Positions 44,232 to 53,793 of a DNA stretch of 64,000 nucleotides are shown here, in pieces; positions within the stretch are counted from its first letter, which is position 1; each line of letters starts with the position of its first letter. The stretch comes from an uncultured Clostridia bacterium (GTDB taxonomy: Bacteria > Bacillota > Clostridia > TANB77 > CAG-465). The position numbers and the translations under genes are program-made. A model generated the notes under the pieces. The model saw only the letters and a program-made list of their open reading frames with translations, searched no databases and had not been told where the DNA came from. The stretch spans positions 61,119-125,118 of the forward strand of contig CALXES010000005.1 of the NCBI GenBank assembly GCA_944387385.1, given 5' to 3'.

Positions 44232-46580
44232 ATGATATATAATAAGTATCTAGATAATGATATTGATGAAAAAATCGGGTCAGTGTTTAGTACGGTAAAA
44301 AAGATTGTAAGTTTTAAAAATATAATATTTATACTATTTGCATTGCTTTTATCTACTAAGACATTTATAGGAGACTTTAGACCATTTAACTATGTAATGC
44401 TTGCAGTTGCAAGTGCGTTTGAAGTACCTCTAATTCTCGTATTAGTTGCTTCTGTAATTGGACTAGCTATTGGCGGCAATACAACAAGTTTAATATTATT
44501 ATTAGTATTTTTTCTACTATATAATTTAATTACTGCAATAGTAAATATTGAAGGAATTAACAAAAAATATACAATCTTTATTAAGTTTTTTGTCTCAATA
44601 GCAATACTTCAAATAGTATTTTCGTTTATTACAGGTGAGTTATTTACAGAGCTTTTTAAAGTATTATCATATATAGTTGCATCTGCAATAATATATCTTG
44701 TAGCAGTAACTGGAATGAATGTAATAATTAATTTAAAAAATGGATTTGTATATACTAAAGAAGAAAGTATAATGATGATGCTTACCGTTGCAATGCTTTT
44801 ATCTGCAACTAGTCCAATTAGTATATGGGGATTTAAATTAGTTGAGATTTTAGCCTTTATACTAATACTTATATACGGTTGGGGAAATGGTGCTATATTA
44901 GGAGCAACTACAGGTCTTATGGTAGGACTTTCGTATACTTGGCTTTGTGAAGTTTCAATGTCTTTTGTAGTAGCACTTGCTTTTAGTGGTTTTATTGCTG
45001 GACTATTAAGAAGGTTTGGAAAACTCCCAGTAATTATTGCTTTTGTTGCTGGAAATATATATATTTCATATTATGCTACAGGTACAACACAAATAACAAT
45101 AGTGGCATGTGAAGTACTTATTGCATCAGTAGTACTTTTTGTCATGCCTAAGTTTGTTGAAAGAAAATTAGATAATTTATTTGATTTAGGAAAAGGAATA
45201 GAAGCAGTAAAAAATAATCTTTTAAATCCAACTAGAGAAGCAAAAGAAAAAATAGGAGCTGTTTCAGATATATTTAATAGTCTTGCAGATATAACAGTTC
45301 CAAAATCTGAAGAGACAGAACAAGAAACGACAGAAGTTATAAAAAAATATATATTAAGCTATGTTAATAATACTTGTTTTGCATGTAGTAATATAAATGA
45401 ATGTATAGATAAAGAAAATTTGGACACAACAGCTGAATTTTTAGCGGAAAAGCTAGAAAATGGTGAAACAATTGAACCAGAAATGCTTAAATTTGATTGT
45501 AAACATTCAAAAATTATAATAGACAACTTATATGAAATATATAATAATATGAAAATTACAAGAATACTAAAACAAAGAGAGCTTGAAAATAGCGAAAAAG
45601 TATCAAAACAATATAAGGAAGTATCAAAATTACTTAATACAATTGCAGACAATATAAAAGAAGGAAGTCTTGTTAAGGAAGAATCACAAAAAAAATTAAG
45701 AGATGAACTTAAGTTTTATGGATATAATGTATATGAAGATGATTTCGTAAGAGATGTAGATTCAATTGAGTATACTTTTGTTACAGATATTTTAACTAAT
45801 ATTGATAGGCAAAAAAGACAAATAGCTCAGCTTGCATCTAACATATTAGAGCAAAATATGACTATAAAATTAATTCTTAATATTTCAAAAACAGAAAAGT
45901 CAAAGATAAAGCTTGTTTCTACACCTAAGTATAATATAAAAACAGAGATAATATCTGAAAAAAAAGTTGGTCAAAGTGTATCTGGAGATACTTATCTTCA
46001 AATGGAGTTACAAGATTTAAGAAAATTAACAGTAATAAGTGACGGGGTTGGATCTGGAGAAGATGCAGCAAAGAGTTCATCAGCAGTAATTAATATATTA
46101 GAGAGACTTTTAAGTGGTGGATTTAATGAAGAAAAAGCTATTGAGATAGTAAATAGTATAGTTAAATTAAAAGGTGATGATGAACTATATTCAACTTTAG
46201 ATGCTGCAATTATAAATGAAAAAGATGGAGAGTGCTTTTTTATAAAACTTGGTGCTGCTCCAACATATTTAATTGAAAATGGAAAAGTTATAACTATTAC
46301 ATCAACAACCATACCTGTTGGTTTAGTGGATAATACAGATTATATACCAATTTGTAAAAAACTTGATCAAGGTGACTTTATTATACAGGTATCTGATGGA
46401 GTAATTCCTGATGATATAGATCCAAATAGCAATTACTTAAAAAATTATTTATCAACTTGTGATATAACAAAATCAGCAAAAGTAATAGCTCAGGAAATCA
46501 AAGAAGTATTATACTTAAATAATGGTGGAGTATTAGACGATGATGCTACTATTATAGTAAATAAAATAGAAAAAAATTGA
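44232..46580 (+). CDS. spoIIE: Stage II sporulation protein E (SpoIIE phosphatase)
   Basis: PP2C-type phosphatase that dephosphorylates SpoIIAA to activate sigma F in the forespore. 782 residues. About ten membrane helices occupy residues 30-315, then a regulatory coiled region containing a Cys cluster (CFACSNINEC). The phosphatase domain starts at about 560, with VISDGVGSGEDAAKSS (about 596-611), LDAAIINEKDGECFFIKLGA (about 656-675) and VSDGVIPDDID near the end, holding the metal Asp residues. Start behind AGAGGTG. Evidence that the organism sporulates. Confidence 0.94.
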   Translation: MIYNKYLDNDIDEKIGSVFSTVKKIVSFKNIIFILFALLLSTKTFIGDFRPFNYVMLAVASAFEVPLILVLVASVIGLAIGGNTTSLILLLVFFLLYNLITAIVNIEGINKKYTIFIKFFVSIAILQIVFSFITGELFTELFKVLSYIVASAIIYLVAVTGMNVIINLKNGFVYTKEESIMMMLTVAMLLSATSPISIWGFKLVEILAFILILIYGWGNGAILGATTGLMVGLSYTWLCEVSMSFVVALAFSGFIAGLLRRFGKLPVIIAFVAGNIYISYYATGTTQITIVACEVLIASVVLFVMPKFVERKLDNLFDLGKGIEAVKNNLLNPTREAKEKIGAVSDIFNSLADITVPKSEETEQETTEVIKKYILSYVNNTCFACSNINECIDKENLDTTAEFLAEKLENGETIEPEMLKFDCKHSKIIIDNLYEIYNNMKITRILKQRELENSEKVSKQYKEVSKLLNTIADNIKEGSLVKEESQKKLRDELKFYGYNVYEDDFVRDVDSIEYTFVTDILTNIDRQKRQIAQLASNILEQNMTIKLILNISKTEKSKIKLVSTPKYNIKTEIISEKKVGQSVSGDTYLQMELQDLRKLTVISDGVGSGEDAAKSSSAVINILERLLSGGFNEEKAIEIVNSIVKLKGDDELYSTLDAAIINEKDGECFFIKLGAAPTYLIENGKVITITSTTIPVGLVDNTDYIPICKKLDQGDFIIQVSDGVIPDDIDPNSNYLKNYLSTCDITKSAKVIAQEIKEVLYLNNGGVLDDDATIIVNKIEKN

Positions 46581-46581
46581 T

Positions 46582-46611
46582 AAGAGTGCAGAGTATCTGC
46601 ACTCTTTATTT
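46582..46611 (+). terminator. Terminator of spoIIE
   Basis: AAGAGTGCAGA and TCTGCACTCTT with a 3-base loop, followed by TATTT. Confidence 0.8.
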
Positions 46612-46638
46612 GAATAATTTTACATAATATGATATAAT
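46610..46638 (+). promoter_or_regulatory. Promoter of the 96-codon gene
   Basis: TTGAAT, 17 bp, TATAAT, directly after the spoIIE terminator. Confidence 0.7.
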
Positions 46639-46691
46639 ATTAATGCTTATATATATTGGCCTAAAAACTAATGGTTTAAGGAGGATTTATT

Positions 46692-46982
46692 ATGTTTTAT
46701 GTTGTTATTATTTCTTTTGGAGCCTTGATTTGTACTTATTTTACAAAAGAAAGTTGTAATAAATATAATAATTATCCTAGTGGTTATGAATTAAAAAGAG
46801 AACTAAAAAATGTAATATTATATGAATATGATTTATTAAATATAAATATAGAATCAATTGAAGAATATATATTTAGAGACTATGTATATAATTATGAAGT
46901 GATTTCTGGTTATACACGAGAAATAGCTTTAAAAAAAGCACTAGATAAATATATACATGTATTTGATTTGAGCAAGAACTAA
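46692..46982 (+). CDS. Unknown small membrane-anchored protein
   Basis: 96 residues: a hydrophobic N-terminal segment (residues 1-17) then a soluble acidic, Tyr-rich helical domain (LKRELKNVILYEYDLLNIN and following). Good AAGGAGG site, own promoter and terminator. No family recognised. Confidence 0.7.
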   Translation: MFYVVIISFGALICTYFTKESCNKYNNYPSGYELKRELKNVILYEYDLLNINIESIEEYIFRDYVYNYEVISGYTREIALKKALDKYIHVFDLSKN

Positions 46983-46997
46983 GTTTCTTGCTTTTTA
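46971..46997 (+). terminator. Terminator of the 96-codon gene
   Basis: AGCAAGAA and TTCTTGCT with T tail; the left arm lies in the final codons. Confidence 0.75.
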
Positions 46998-47055
46998 TAT
47001 TTTAAATTACTATACTTTATGTAAAAATTTTGATATAATAAGCGCAGGTGATAAA

Positions 47056-50000
47056 ATGAGCTTTGTACATTTACATTTGCATACCGAGTATAGCTTGCTT
47101 GATGGTGCAATTAGAATTAATGAAGTAGTAAAAAAAGCAAAAGAATATAATATGCCAGCTATAGCAATAACAGATCATGGCAATATGTTTGGTGCTATTG
47201 AGATGTATAAAGAATGTAAGAAAAACGGAATAAAGCCAATAATTGGTTGTGAGTTTTATGTGGCACCAAGAAGTAGACTAGATAAAGACGGTAGAATTGA
47301 TACTGAACCTAATCATTTAATTTTACTTGCTATGAATAATACCGGATATAAAAATCTAGTAAAACTTTGTTCGATTGGATATACAGAAGGATTTTATTAT
47401 AAGCCAAGAATAGATTTAGAAGTGCTAGAAAAGTATAACGAAGGTATAATTTGTTTATCTGCATGCATCGCTGGAGGATTATCTAGAAAGATAATAAATG
47501 GAGATATAGTCGGAGCCAAAGAAATGCTTAAAAAATATTTGAGTATTTTTGGAAAGGATAGATATTTTTTAGAATTACAAGATAATAAGCTAAGAGAGCA
47601 GATACTAGTTAATCAAAACTTAATAGAGTTTTCAAAAGAGTTTGGAATAGGATTAGTTGCTACTAATGATTGTCATTATTTAAATAAAGAAGATTATGAT
47701 TTTCATGAAGTATTACTTTGTATTCAAACGAGAAAAACAATTAACGATGAAGATAGACTTAGATTTAAGGTAAATGAGTTTTATTTTAAATCTCCAGATG
47801 AAATGAAAGAGGCTTTTAAAAATGTACCTGAAGCTATAGAAAATACACTTAAAATAGCAGAAATGTGTAATGTTGAGATTGATTTTGGACATACTATTTT
47901 ACCTGAATTTAAAATTGAGGAAGATATATCGCATTTAGAGTATTTTACAAAAAAATGCTATGAGCAAATACCAAATAAATACAGCAAGGAAGAGTATGAC
48001 AAAGTAAAAGAAAGACTAGATTATGAGATAAGTGTTATTGATAAGATGGGATATATAGACTATTTTTTAATAGTTGCAGATTTTATTAATTATGCTAAGT
48101 CTCAAAATATACCTGTAGGTCCAGGAAGAGGAAGTGGAGCTGGATCTATTGCAGCTTATTTGATTGGGATAACGGATATTGATCCTCTAAAGTTTGATTT
48201 GATTTTTGAAAGATTTTTAAATCCTGAAAGGGTTAGTATGCCAGATTTTGATGTTGATTTTTGTTATGAGAGAAGACAAGAAGTTATAGATTATGTTTCA
48301 AATAAATATGGAAAAGATCATGTAGCACAGATAATAACTTTTGGAACAATGGCAGCACGTGCAGCAATAAGAGATGTTGCAAGAGTTTTAGATATATCAT
48401 ATCAAAAAGCAGATATGATAGCAAAATTAGTACCACACAGCCTTAAAATTACGATAGATCAGGCTTTAGAAGGAAGCCAAGAATTAAGAAAACTATATAA
48501 TGAAGACATAGAGACTAAAAGGGTAATAGATATTTCTAAAAAAATTGAAGGTCTTGCAAGACAGGCATCAACTCATGCTTGTGGAGTTGTAATAACTAAA
48601 GAACCAGTTGTAAATTATGTTCCACTTTATGAAAATGAAGGGCAAATATCAACACAGTATACAATGACAACTTTAGAAGAGTTAGGACTTTTAAAAATGG
48701 ACTTTTTAGGACTTAGAACACTAACTGTAATAGATGACACTAAAAAGCTTGTAAAGAAGATTAGAAATATTGATGTTGATTTTGGATCTTTTGATGATCC
48801 AGATACATACAAAATGTTAACTCAGGGGAAAACTCTTGGAGTATTTCAAATGGAAAGTCCTGGATTTAGAAAAATGATGATGAAAATGGAACCAGATTCT
48901 ATAGAAGATATAATTGTAATGATATCGCTTTATAGGCCAGGACCAATGGATCAAATTCCTAGATATATAAAAAACAAAAATAATAAGGAACACATTGAAT
49001 ATACACACGAATCATTAAAAGAAATATTAAAACCAACTTATGGATGTATGGTGTATCAAGAACAAATTATGCAAATATTTAGAAAACTTGCTGATTATAG
49101 CTTAAGTATAGCTGATATTGTAAGAAGAGCAATGGGAAAAAAGAAAATAGATGTAATGAACAAAGAAAGAGAGGTATTTGTTGAAGGGGCATATAAAAAT
49201 TGTATAGATAAGGAAAGTGCAAATAAAATTTTTGACGAGATGGCTGAATTTGCAAAATATGCTTTCAATAAATCTCATGCTGCCGCATATGCAGTTGTAG
49301 CTTATCAAACAGCGTACTTAAAATGTCATTACCCAAATGAGTTTATGGCAGCTTTTATGAATTCTTTTATAGGTAATCAAAACAAAATACCAATATATAT
49401 AAATGAGAGTAGAGAGCTTGGAATTGAAGTATTAAGACCAGACATAAATGAGAGTTATGCTAAGTTTGCCGTTATAAATGGAAAAATTAGATTTGCTTTA
49501 AATTCAATTAAAAATGTAGGAGAAAATGCAATTGATGAAATTATAAAAGAAAGAAAGTTAAATGGAAAATATACTAGCTTTTTAGACTTTTGTCAGAGAG
49601 TATCAGGAGATGCTGTAAATAAAAAATGTATTGAAAGTTTAATAAAAGCTGGATGTTTTGATGAAATAGAAAAAGAATATAATAGATATGATTTATTAGA
49701 TAACTTTGAGAGTGTGATTGATGGAGTAAATCATATAAAAAAGAATAATTATATAAATCAATTAGATTTCTTCGGAGAGTTTGAGCAAAATGGTGATACA
49801 ATTAGACTTGAAAAGAGTGGAAGAATACCAACTAAAAAAGAATTACTTGACATGGAAAGAGAAATGCTAGGGTTATATATTTCAGGTCATCCACTTGATG
49901 ACTATAAAGATTATATAGCAAAAAACTCTACTGTTACAACGATTGAATTAAATAATAGTGAGTTAGAAAACGATGAGCAATCAAATATTAATTATGACGA

Positions 50001-50523
50001 AAAGATTGTAACTATATGTGGTATTTTTAAAAGAGGAAAAATGCTTGTCACTAAATCAAGAAGAAATATGATGTTTGCCGAGCTTGAGGACTTATATGGA
50101 ACAGTTGAATTAGTTTTATTTCCAAATATTTTTGAAAAGTTTGATAATATTTTGAGTGATGATTCTATAATAAAAGTAACTGGAAAAGTTAGTATTAAAG
50201 AAGATGAAAAAACAAAAATATTAGTTTCAAATTTAGTTCCTATAGATAGAGAGCAAAAAAAACAAAATCAAGAAATAAACATTAAAAAAGAAAGAAAAAT
50301 ATATATAAGAATACCAAAGGATAAATTTGAATTAGAAGATAGAGTAATAGGATATATTAAAGATTTAAGTAAAGAATATCCTGGAGATATAGAAGTATAT
50401 ATTTTTTATGATGGAACAAATAAAATGAGACTTTTAAATAGATCAAACTTTTTACAAGATAATAAAATTGTATTAGAAAAATTAGAGCTTGCTTTTGGAA
50501 AAGAGAATGTAAGAATAAAATAA
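47056..50523 (+). CDS. dnaE: DNA polymerase III alpha subunit DnaE
   Basis: Replicative C-family polymerase. 1155 residues. The PHP domain begins VHLHLHTEYSLLDGAIRI (residues 4-21). The palm has GPGRGSGAGSIAAYLIGITD (about 356-375) and the catalytic aspartates in MPDFDVDFCYERR (about 395-407). Fingers and HhH follow. NQLDFFGEF (about 899-907) fits the clamp-binding consensus, and the C-terminal OB fold lies at about 970-1070. There is no DnaQ-like exonuclease insert, so this is DnaE and not PolC. Confidence 0.97.
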   Translation: MSFVHLHLHTEYSLLDGAIRINEVVKKAKEYNMPAIAITDHGNMFGAIEMYKECKKNGIKPIIGCEFYVAPRSRLDKDGRIDTEPNHLILLAMNNTGYKNLVKLCSIGYTEGFYYKPRIDLEVLEKYNEGIICLSACIAGGLSRKIINGDIVGAKEMLKKYLSIFGKDRYFLELQDNKLREQILVNQNLIEFSKEFGIGLVATNDCHYLNKEDYDFHEVLLCIQTRKTINDEDRLRFKVNEFYFKSPDEMKEAFKNVPEAIENTLKIAEMCNVEIDFGHTILPEFKIEEDISHLEYFTKKCYEQIPNKYSKEEYDKVKERLDYEISVIDKMGYIDYFLIVADFINYAKSQNIPVGPGRGSGAGSIAAYLIGITDIDPLKFDLIFERFLNPERVSMPDFDVDFCYERRQEVIDYVSNKYGKDHVAQIITFGTMAARAAIRDVARVLDISYQKADMIAKLVPHSLKITIDQALEGSQELRKLYNEDIETKRVIDISKKIEGLARQASTHACGVVITKEPVVNYVPLYENEGQISTQYTMTTLEELGLLKMDFLGLRTLTVIDDTKKLVKKIRNIDVDFGSFDDPDTYKMLTQGKTLGVFQMESPGFRKMMMKMEPDSIEDIIVMISLYRPGPMDQIPRYIKNKNNKEHIEYTHESLKEILKPTYGCMVYQEQIMQIFRKLADYSLSIADIVRRAMGKKKIDVMNKEREVFVEGAYKNCIDKESANKIFDEMAEFAKYAFNKSHAAAYAVVAYQTAYLKCHYPNEFMAAFMNSFIGNQNKIPIYINESRELGIEVLRPDINESYAKFAVINGKIRFALNSIKNVGENAIDEIIKERKLNGKYTSFLDFCQRVSGDAVNKKCIESLIKAGCFDEIEKEYNRYDLLDNFESVIDGVNHIKKNNYINQLDFFGEFEQNGDTIRLEKSGRIPTKKELLDMEREMLGLYISGHPLDDYKDYIAKNSTVTTIELNNSELENDEQSNINYDEKIVTICGIFKRGKMLVTKSRRNMMFAELEDLYGTVELVLFPNIFEKFDNILSDDSIIKVTGKVSIKEDEKTKILVSNLVPIDREQKKQNQEINIKKERKIYIRIPKDKFELEDRVIGYIKDLSKEYPGDIEVYIFYDGTNKMRLLNRSNFLQDNKIVLEKLELAFGKENVRIK

Positions 50524-50525
50524 AA

Positions 50526-50551
50526 AAAGGAGTACTTAGTACTCCTTTTTA
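50526..50551. terminator. Terminator between dnaE and the SPFH gene
   Basis: AAAGGAGTAC-TTA-GTACTCCTTT with A and T runs on opposite sides, serving both convergent genes. Confidence 0.85.
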
Positions 50552-50559
50552 ATTTTATA

Positions 50560-51507
50560 TTATTTAGATTTTTTATCTGCAATATCAGTCATAGCTCCTA
50601 AAGCACCCATAGCTTTGGTTGCATCAAAAGGAATAAATACTTTGTTTGCAGTTCCGTTTGATACTTTTTCTAAAGCTTCAAGTGATTTTATAGCAACTAG
50701 TTTATCATCTGGTTTAGATGCCATTATAGCTCCATATACCATCTTTATTTCTTCAGCTTTTGCTTCTGCAACTTTCTTTATAGCTTCTGCATTACCTTCA
50801 GCTTCAAGTATTTTAGATTCTCTAACACCTTGTGCTTTTCTGATGCTAGATTCTCTTTCAGCTTCAGCATCTAATATTGTAGCTTGTTTGTTACCTTCTG
50901 CAAGAGTTATATCAGCTTGGCGTTTACCTTCAGCTTCAAGAATAATAGCTCTTTTATTTCTTTCAGCGTTCATTTGTTTTTCCATTGCATCTCTAATGTC
51001 TGCAGGTGGTTTAATATCTTTTATTTCAACACGGTCAACTTTACATCCCCATTTATCTGTAGCTTCATCAAGTACATCTCTAAGTTGAGAGTTGATTGCA
51101 TCTCTAGATGAGAATGTAGCGTCAAGATCCATTTTACCTACTATATCACGAATTGTTGTTATAGCTATGTAAGCAATACCCTTTTGTAGACTCTCAATTT
51201 CATATACAGCTTTTACTGGGTCCATTATTTGATAGAACACAACAGTATCAATTGTAATAGTAACGTTATCTTTTGTGATAACACTTTGTGGTGTAACATC
51301 CATAGTTTGTTGTTTTAAACTAACAACGGCTCTTACTTTATCGACAAATGGTAATAGAATATTAAGACCAGCTTCAGCTGTAAAGCTATATTTACCAAAA
51401 CGCTCGATAATTTTTACTTCAGATTGTTTTACTACTTTAATAGAGGCAGCAGCTACTACTAAACAGAAAACAAGAATAAGAATAATAACAAAAATAAGTC
51501 CTCCCAT
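50560..51507 (-). CDS. SPFH/stomatin-like membrane scaffold protein (QmcA-like)
   Basis: 315 residues. An N-terminal helix (about 3-23) is followed by the SPFH domain (RFGKYSFTAEAGLNILLPF, DNVTITIDTVVFYQI, RDIVGKMDLDATFSSRD). A long Ala/Glu/Lys coiled coil (about 190-265) contains AEGKRQADITLAEGNKQA. Such proteins form membrane microdomains, and in this family pair with NfeD proteins. The gene is 13 bases downstream of nfeD on the same strand, as expected for the SPFH-NfeD pair. Confidence 0.93.
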   Translation of the reverse strand: MGGLIFVIILILVFCLVVAAASIKVVKQSEVKIIERFGKYSFTAEAGLNILLPFVDKVRAVVSLKQQTMDVTPQSVITKDNVTITIDTVVFYQIMDPVKAVYEIESLQKGIAYIAITTIRDIVGKMDLDATFSSRDAINSQLRDVLDEATDKWGCKVDRVEIKDIKPPADIRDAMEKQMNAERNKRAIILEAEGKRQADITLAEGNKQATILDAEAERESSIRKAQGVRESKILEAEGNAEAIKKVAEAKAEEIKMVYGAIMASKPDDKLVAIKSLEALEKVSNGTANKVFIPFDATKAMGALGAMTDIADKKSK

Positions 51508-51520
51508 ATTTTTACCTCCT

Positions 51521-51961
51521 TTATGGTTTCCTTACTAAAAGTTTAACTCCATCAATTTTTTCAATAATAACACTTTCTCCAACATTGATTGCTTTATCTT
51601 TATCGGATTTTATAGCAGACCAAAGTTCTCCATTTACTTTAACTTGACCTACTGGATTGTCTTTATCCATTTTTTTAATAACAATTCCTTTTTTTCCAAG
51701 TACAGCACTATTATTCATACTTGTATTATCTTTATTTTTAAATAGTTTATTAATAAGTGGCTTAGTAAATATAATCATTAGAACTGTAGAAACTACAAAC
51801 ACTATAATTTGTACAAGTAGATTCTCTGGAACTATAAGACTTGTTAAAAAAGCAAGAAAAGCTCCAACACCTGGCCAGAATAATAAAAATGATATAGTAA
51901 AAATTTCGCCTAAAAAGAAAATTCCACTAGCTATTAGCCAAATTGCCCACATCGGTAACAT
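51521..51961 (-). CDS. NfeD-like membrane protein
   Basis: 146 residues. Two to three membrane helices (about 4-75) contain FLLFWPGVGAFLAFLT, then a C-terminal OB-fold NfeD domain: GKKGIVIKKMDKDNPVGQVK, then GELWSAIKSD and VIIEKIDGVKLLVR. This is the short NfeD type without the serine-protease part. First gene of the pair with the SPFH protein. Confidence 0.9.
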   Translation of the reverse strand: MLPMWAIWLIASGIFFLGEIFTISFLLFWPGVGAFLAFLTSLIVPENLLVQIIVFVVSTVLMIIFTKPLINKLFKNKDNTSMNNSAVLGKKGIVIKKMDKDNPVGQVKVNGELWSAIKSDKDKAINVGESVIIEKIDGVKLLVRKP

Positions 51962-52008
51962 AAAAAATCCCTCCTTTTCACGATGAAATTATTAACTAAT
52001 ATACTTAT

Positions 52009-52037
52009 ATTATACAACAAATATGATAAGAGTACAA
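52009..52037 (-). promoter_or_regulatory. Promoter of the NfeD-SPFH operon
   Basis: Minus strand: TTGTAC (52037-52032), 17 bp, TATAAT (52014-52009). Confidence 0.65.
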
Positions 52038-52136
52038 TATTTTATTTAAAATATTATACTATAAAGTAACATAAAGGAATAGATTGTATTATATAGGTTA
52101 AATAATTGTTACTAATATTACAAAAGTATTAAAAAC

Positions 52137-52165
52137 TTGACAAACAAAAAATACTATGCTAAAAT
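52137..52165 (+). promoter_or_regulatory. Upstream promoter (P1) of the M23 peptidase gene
   Basis: TTGACA, 17 bp, TAAAAT. The 310-base gap from 51962 to 52272 holds only this, P2 and the divergent NfeD promoter. Confidence 0.65.
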
Positions 52166-52202
52166 ATGTCTGCTTCTGGAACAGTAAAAAAATAATGCAA
52201 AT

Positions 52203-52231
52203 TTGACAAATACAGGGAAAAATGTTATAAT
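52203..52231 (+). promoter_or_regulatory. Downstream promoter (P2) of the M23 peptidase gene
   Basis: TTGACA, 17 bp, TATAAT, both perfect, 66 bp downstream of P1. Confidence 0.8.
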
Positions 52232-52272
52232 AAAACATGTAACCTATAAAAAGGAAGGTGCAAAATTTAATT

Positions 52273-53286
52273 ATGGGAAAGAAAGGTGTGCTCAGTACAC
52301 TAAAATTTATATTATTTACAGCTATGTCGCTTGTAATGATATTTACAGCGGTATATTTAACTGTACTTAATACTTATAAACCAGCAGTTAAAACTTATAT
52401 TAATGGGGAATTTATCGGATACTTTTCTGATGAACAACAATTTGATGAAGTATATAATGATTTAGTTGCTGAAAAACAAAATATTGACGAAAATGTTAAA
52501 GTTTATCTAGAAAGTGAACCAACTTTTGAACAAAGTTATATTAGGGATTCTTTACTAGAAGAACAAAATGTGTATACAAACTTAAGAGCAGAAATAAAAA
52601 CAGAGTATACTATCTATGAATTAATTGTAGATGGTGAACAACAGATGACATTTACAGCAGAAGATCAAGCTGAAAATTATATTAATCAGTTAAAATCAGA
52701 AGTAAGTGATATCAATGCTACAATAGAAGTAGAAAAAGTTTCAGAGCTTGAAGGTATAACTTCAACAGAAAGAGCAGATGATATTTTAGCTGGAATAGTA
52801 GATAGAAATAAGCCTGTTGAAATTCCTGAAGAGGAAGAAACTCAGACAACAACTACTAATACAACACAATACGCAGCTTCTGTGTATAATGGAGATGTAG
52901 CACCAGTAGCAGATGGTACTAAGGTATGGCCTACAGTTTATAATAGAATTAACTGTGACTACTTAGGATACTATGGACATAATGGTGTAGATATTGGTGG
53001 TGCTTCAGGTACTCCTATATATGCATATATGGGAGGTACAGTAACATTTTCTGGTTGGGATACAACTGGTTATGGTAACTGTGTAAAAATTAGTCATGGT
53101 AATGGTATAGTTACAATTTATGCTCACTGTAGTGCTTTATATGTAAGTGCTGGTCAACAAGTATCAGCAGGTCAAACTATTGCTGGTATTGGTATGACAG
53201 GTTGGGCTACAGGTAACCACCTACACTTTGAAGTAAGAGTAAATGGTGTTCCAGTAAACCCATGGATTTATTTAAATCAAATATAG
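52273..53286 (+). CDS. M23 family peptidoglycan endopeptidase
   Basis: About 337 residues. One N-terminal helix (about 12-34) anchors the protein outside the cell. A stalk region (about 40-190) precedes an acidic/Thr-rich hinge (EEEETQTTTTNTT). The C-terminal lysostaphin-type M23 domain has the zinc ligands in GHNGVDIGG and HLHFEVRVNG, with HGNGIVTIYAHC between. It cuts peptide cross-links of peptidoglycan. Start: GTG 52258 abuts the AAGGAAGG site, so ATG 52273 is preferred. Two tandem promoters imply steady or dual control. Confidence 0.9.
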   Translation: MGKKGVLSTLKFILFTAMSLVMIFTAVYLTVLNTYKPAVKTYINGEFIGYFSDEQQFDEVYNDLVAEKQNIDENVKVYLESEPTFEQSYIRDSLLEEQNVYTNLRAEIKTEYTIYELIVDGEQQMTFTAEDQAENYINQLKSEVSDINATIEVEKVSELEGITSTERADDILAGIVDRNKPVEIPEEEETQTTTTNTTQYAASVYNGDVAPVADGTKVWPTVYNRINCDYLGYYGHNGVDIGGASGTPIYAYMGGTVTFSGWDTTGYGNCVKISHGNGIVTIYAHCSALYVSAGQQVSAGQTIAGIGMTGWATGNHLHFEVRVNGVPVNPWIYLNQI

Positions 53287-53320
53287 AAAATAGATTACAC
53301 TTGTAATTTATTATATAACA

Positions 53321-53368
53321 CCTATTGCTCAGATGATACAAAAAACCTCAGTACGTCTTAGCTATAGG
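53321..53368 (+). promoter_or_regulatory. Candidate rpsO leader hairpin
   Basis: CCTATTGCT (53321-53329) can pair with AGCTATAGG (53360-53368, one mismatch), enclosing about 30 bases, 28 bases before the rpsO start. S15 often binds its own leader in Firmicutes, so this is a possible autoregulatory element; no confident match to a named motif was made by eye. Confidence 0.4.
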
Positions 53369-53396
53369 CAAGTAAGTAGAAAAGGAGGAAAAGTCA

Positions 53397-53660
53397 ATGA
53401 CTAAAGAAAGAAAAAATGAAATCTTAAAGACTTATGCAAGAACTGAAAATGATACTGGTTCTGCTGAAGTTCAAGTTGCTCTTTTAACAGAAAGAATAAA
53501 TGAGTTAACAGAACATTTAAGAGTTCACAAACATGATGAGCATTCAAGACGTGGTCTTTTAATCATGGTTGGAAAAAGAAAAAGACTTTTAAAATATCTT
53601 GAATCTAGAGATATTGAAAGATACAGAGATATTATTTCTAAATTAAATCTTAGAAAGTAA
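53397..53660 (+). CDS. rpsO: 30S ribosomal protein S15
   Basis: 87 residues, near the family's usual 88-89. Contains the signature [20 protein letters not shown] (about 19-38), [20 protein letters not shown] (about 44-63) and LLKYLESRD. Binds the central domain of 16S rRNA. Strong AAAGGAGGAAAA site. No pnp gene follows, unlike the common rpsO-pnp arrangement. Confidence 0.98.
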   Translation: MTKERKNEILKTYARTENDTGSAEVQVALLTERINELTEHLRVHKHDEHSRRGLLIMVGKRKRLLKYLESRDIERYRDIISKLNLRK

Positions 53661-53670
53661 TTAATGTTTG

Positions 53671-53703
53671 AAATAGCAAAGTTTTATCTTTGCTATTTTT
53701 TTA
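53671..53703 (+). terminator. Terminator of rpsO
   Basis: AAATAGCAAAG and CTTTGCTATTT with T run. Confidence 0.85.
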
Positions 53704-53793
53704 TTCATTGCAATTGCATATATATTTGTTTTATGTTATAATTGTAGCGTTAAATATTAGAGTTTATAGCTTTTGATAAAGGTGGTAGGTACA

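Noticed and set aside
50615..51111. Long plus-strand ORFs opposite the SPFH gene
   Set aside because: Antisense of an Ala/Glu-rich coiled coil; no start signals.
53704..53793. T-box riboswitch upstream of asnS
   Set aside because: The gap after the rpsO terminator is only about 90 bases and shows no T-box sequence or antiterminator.
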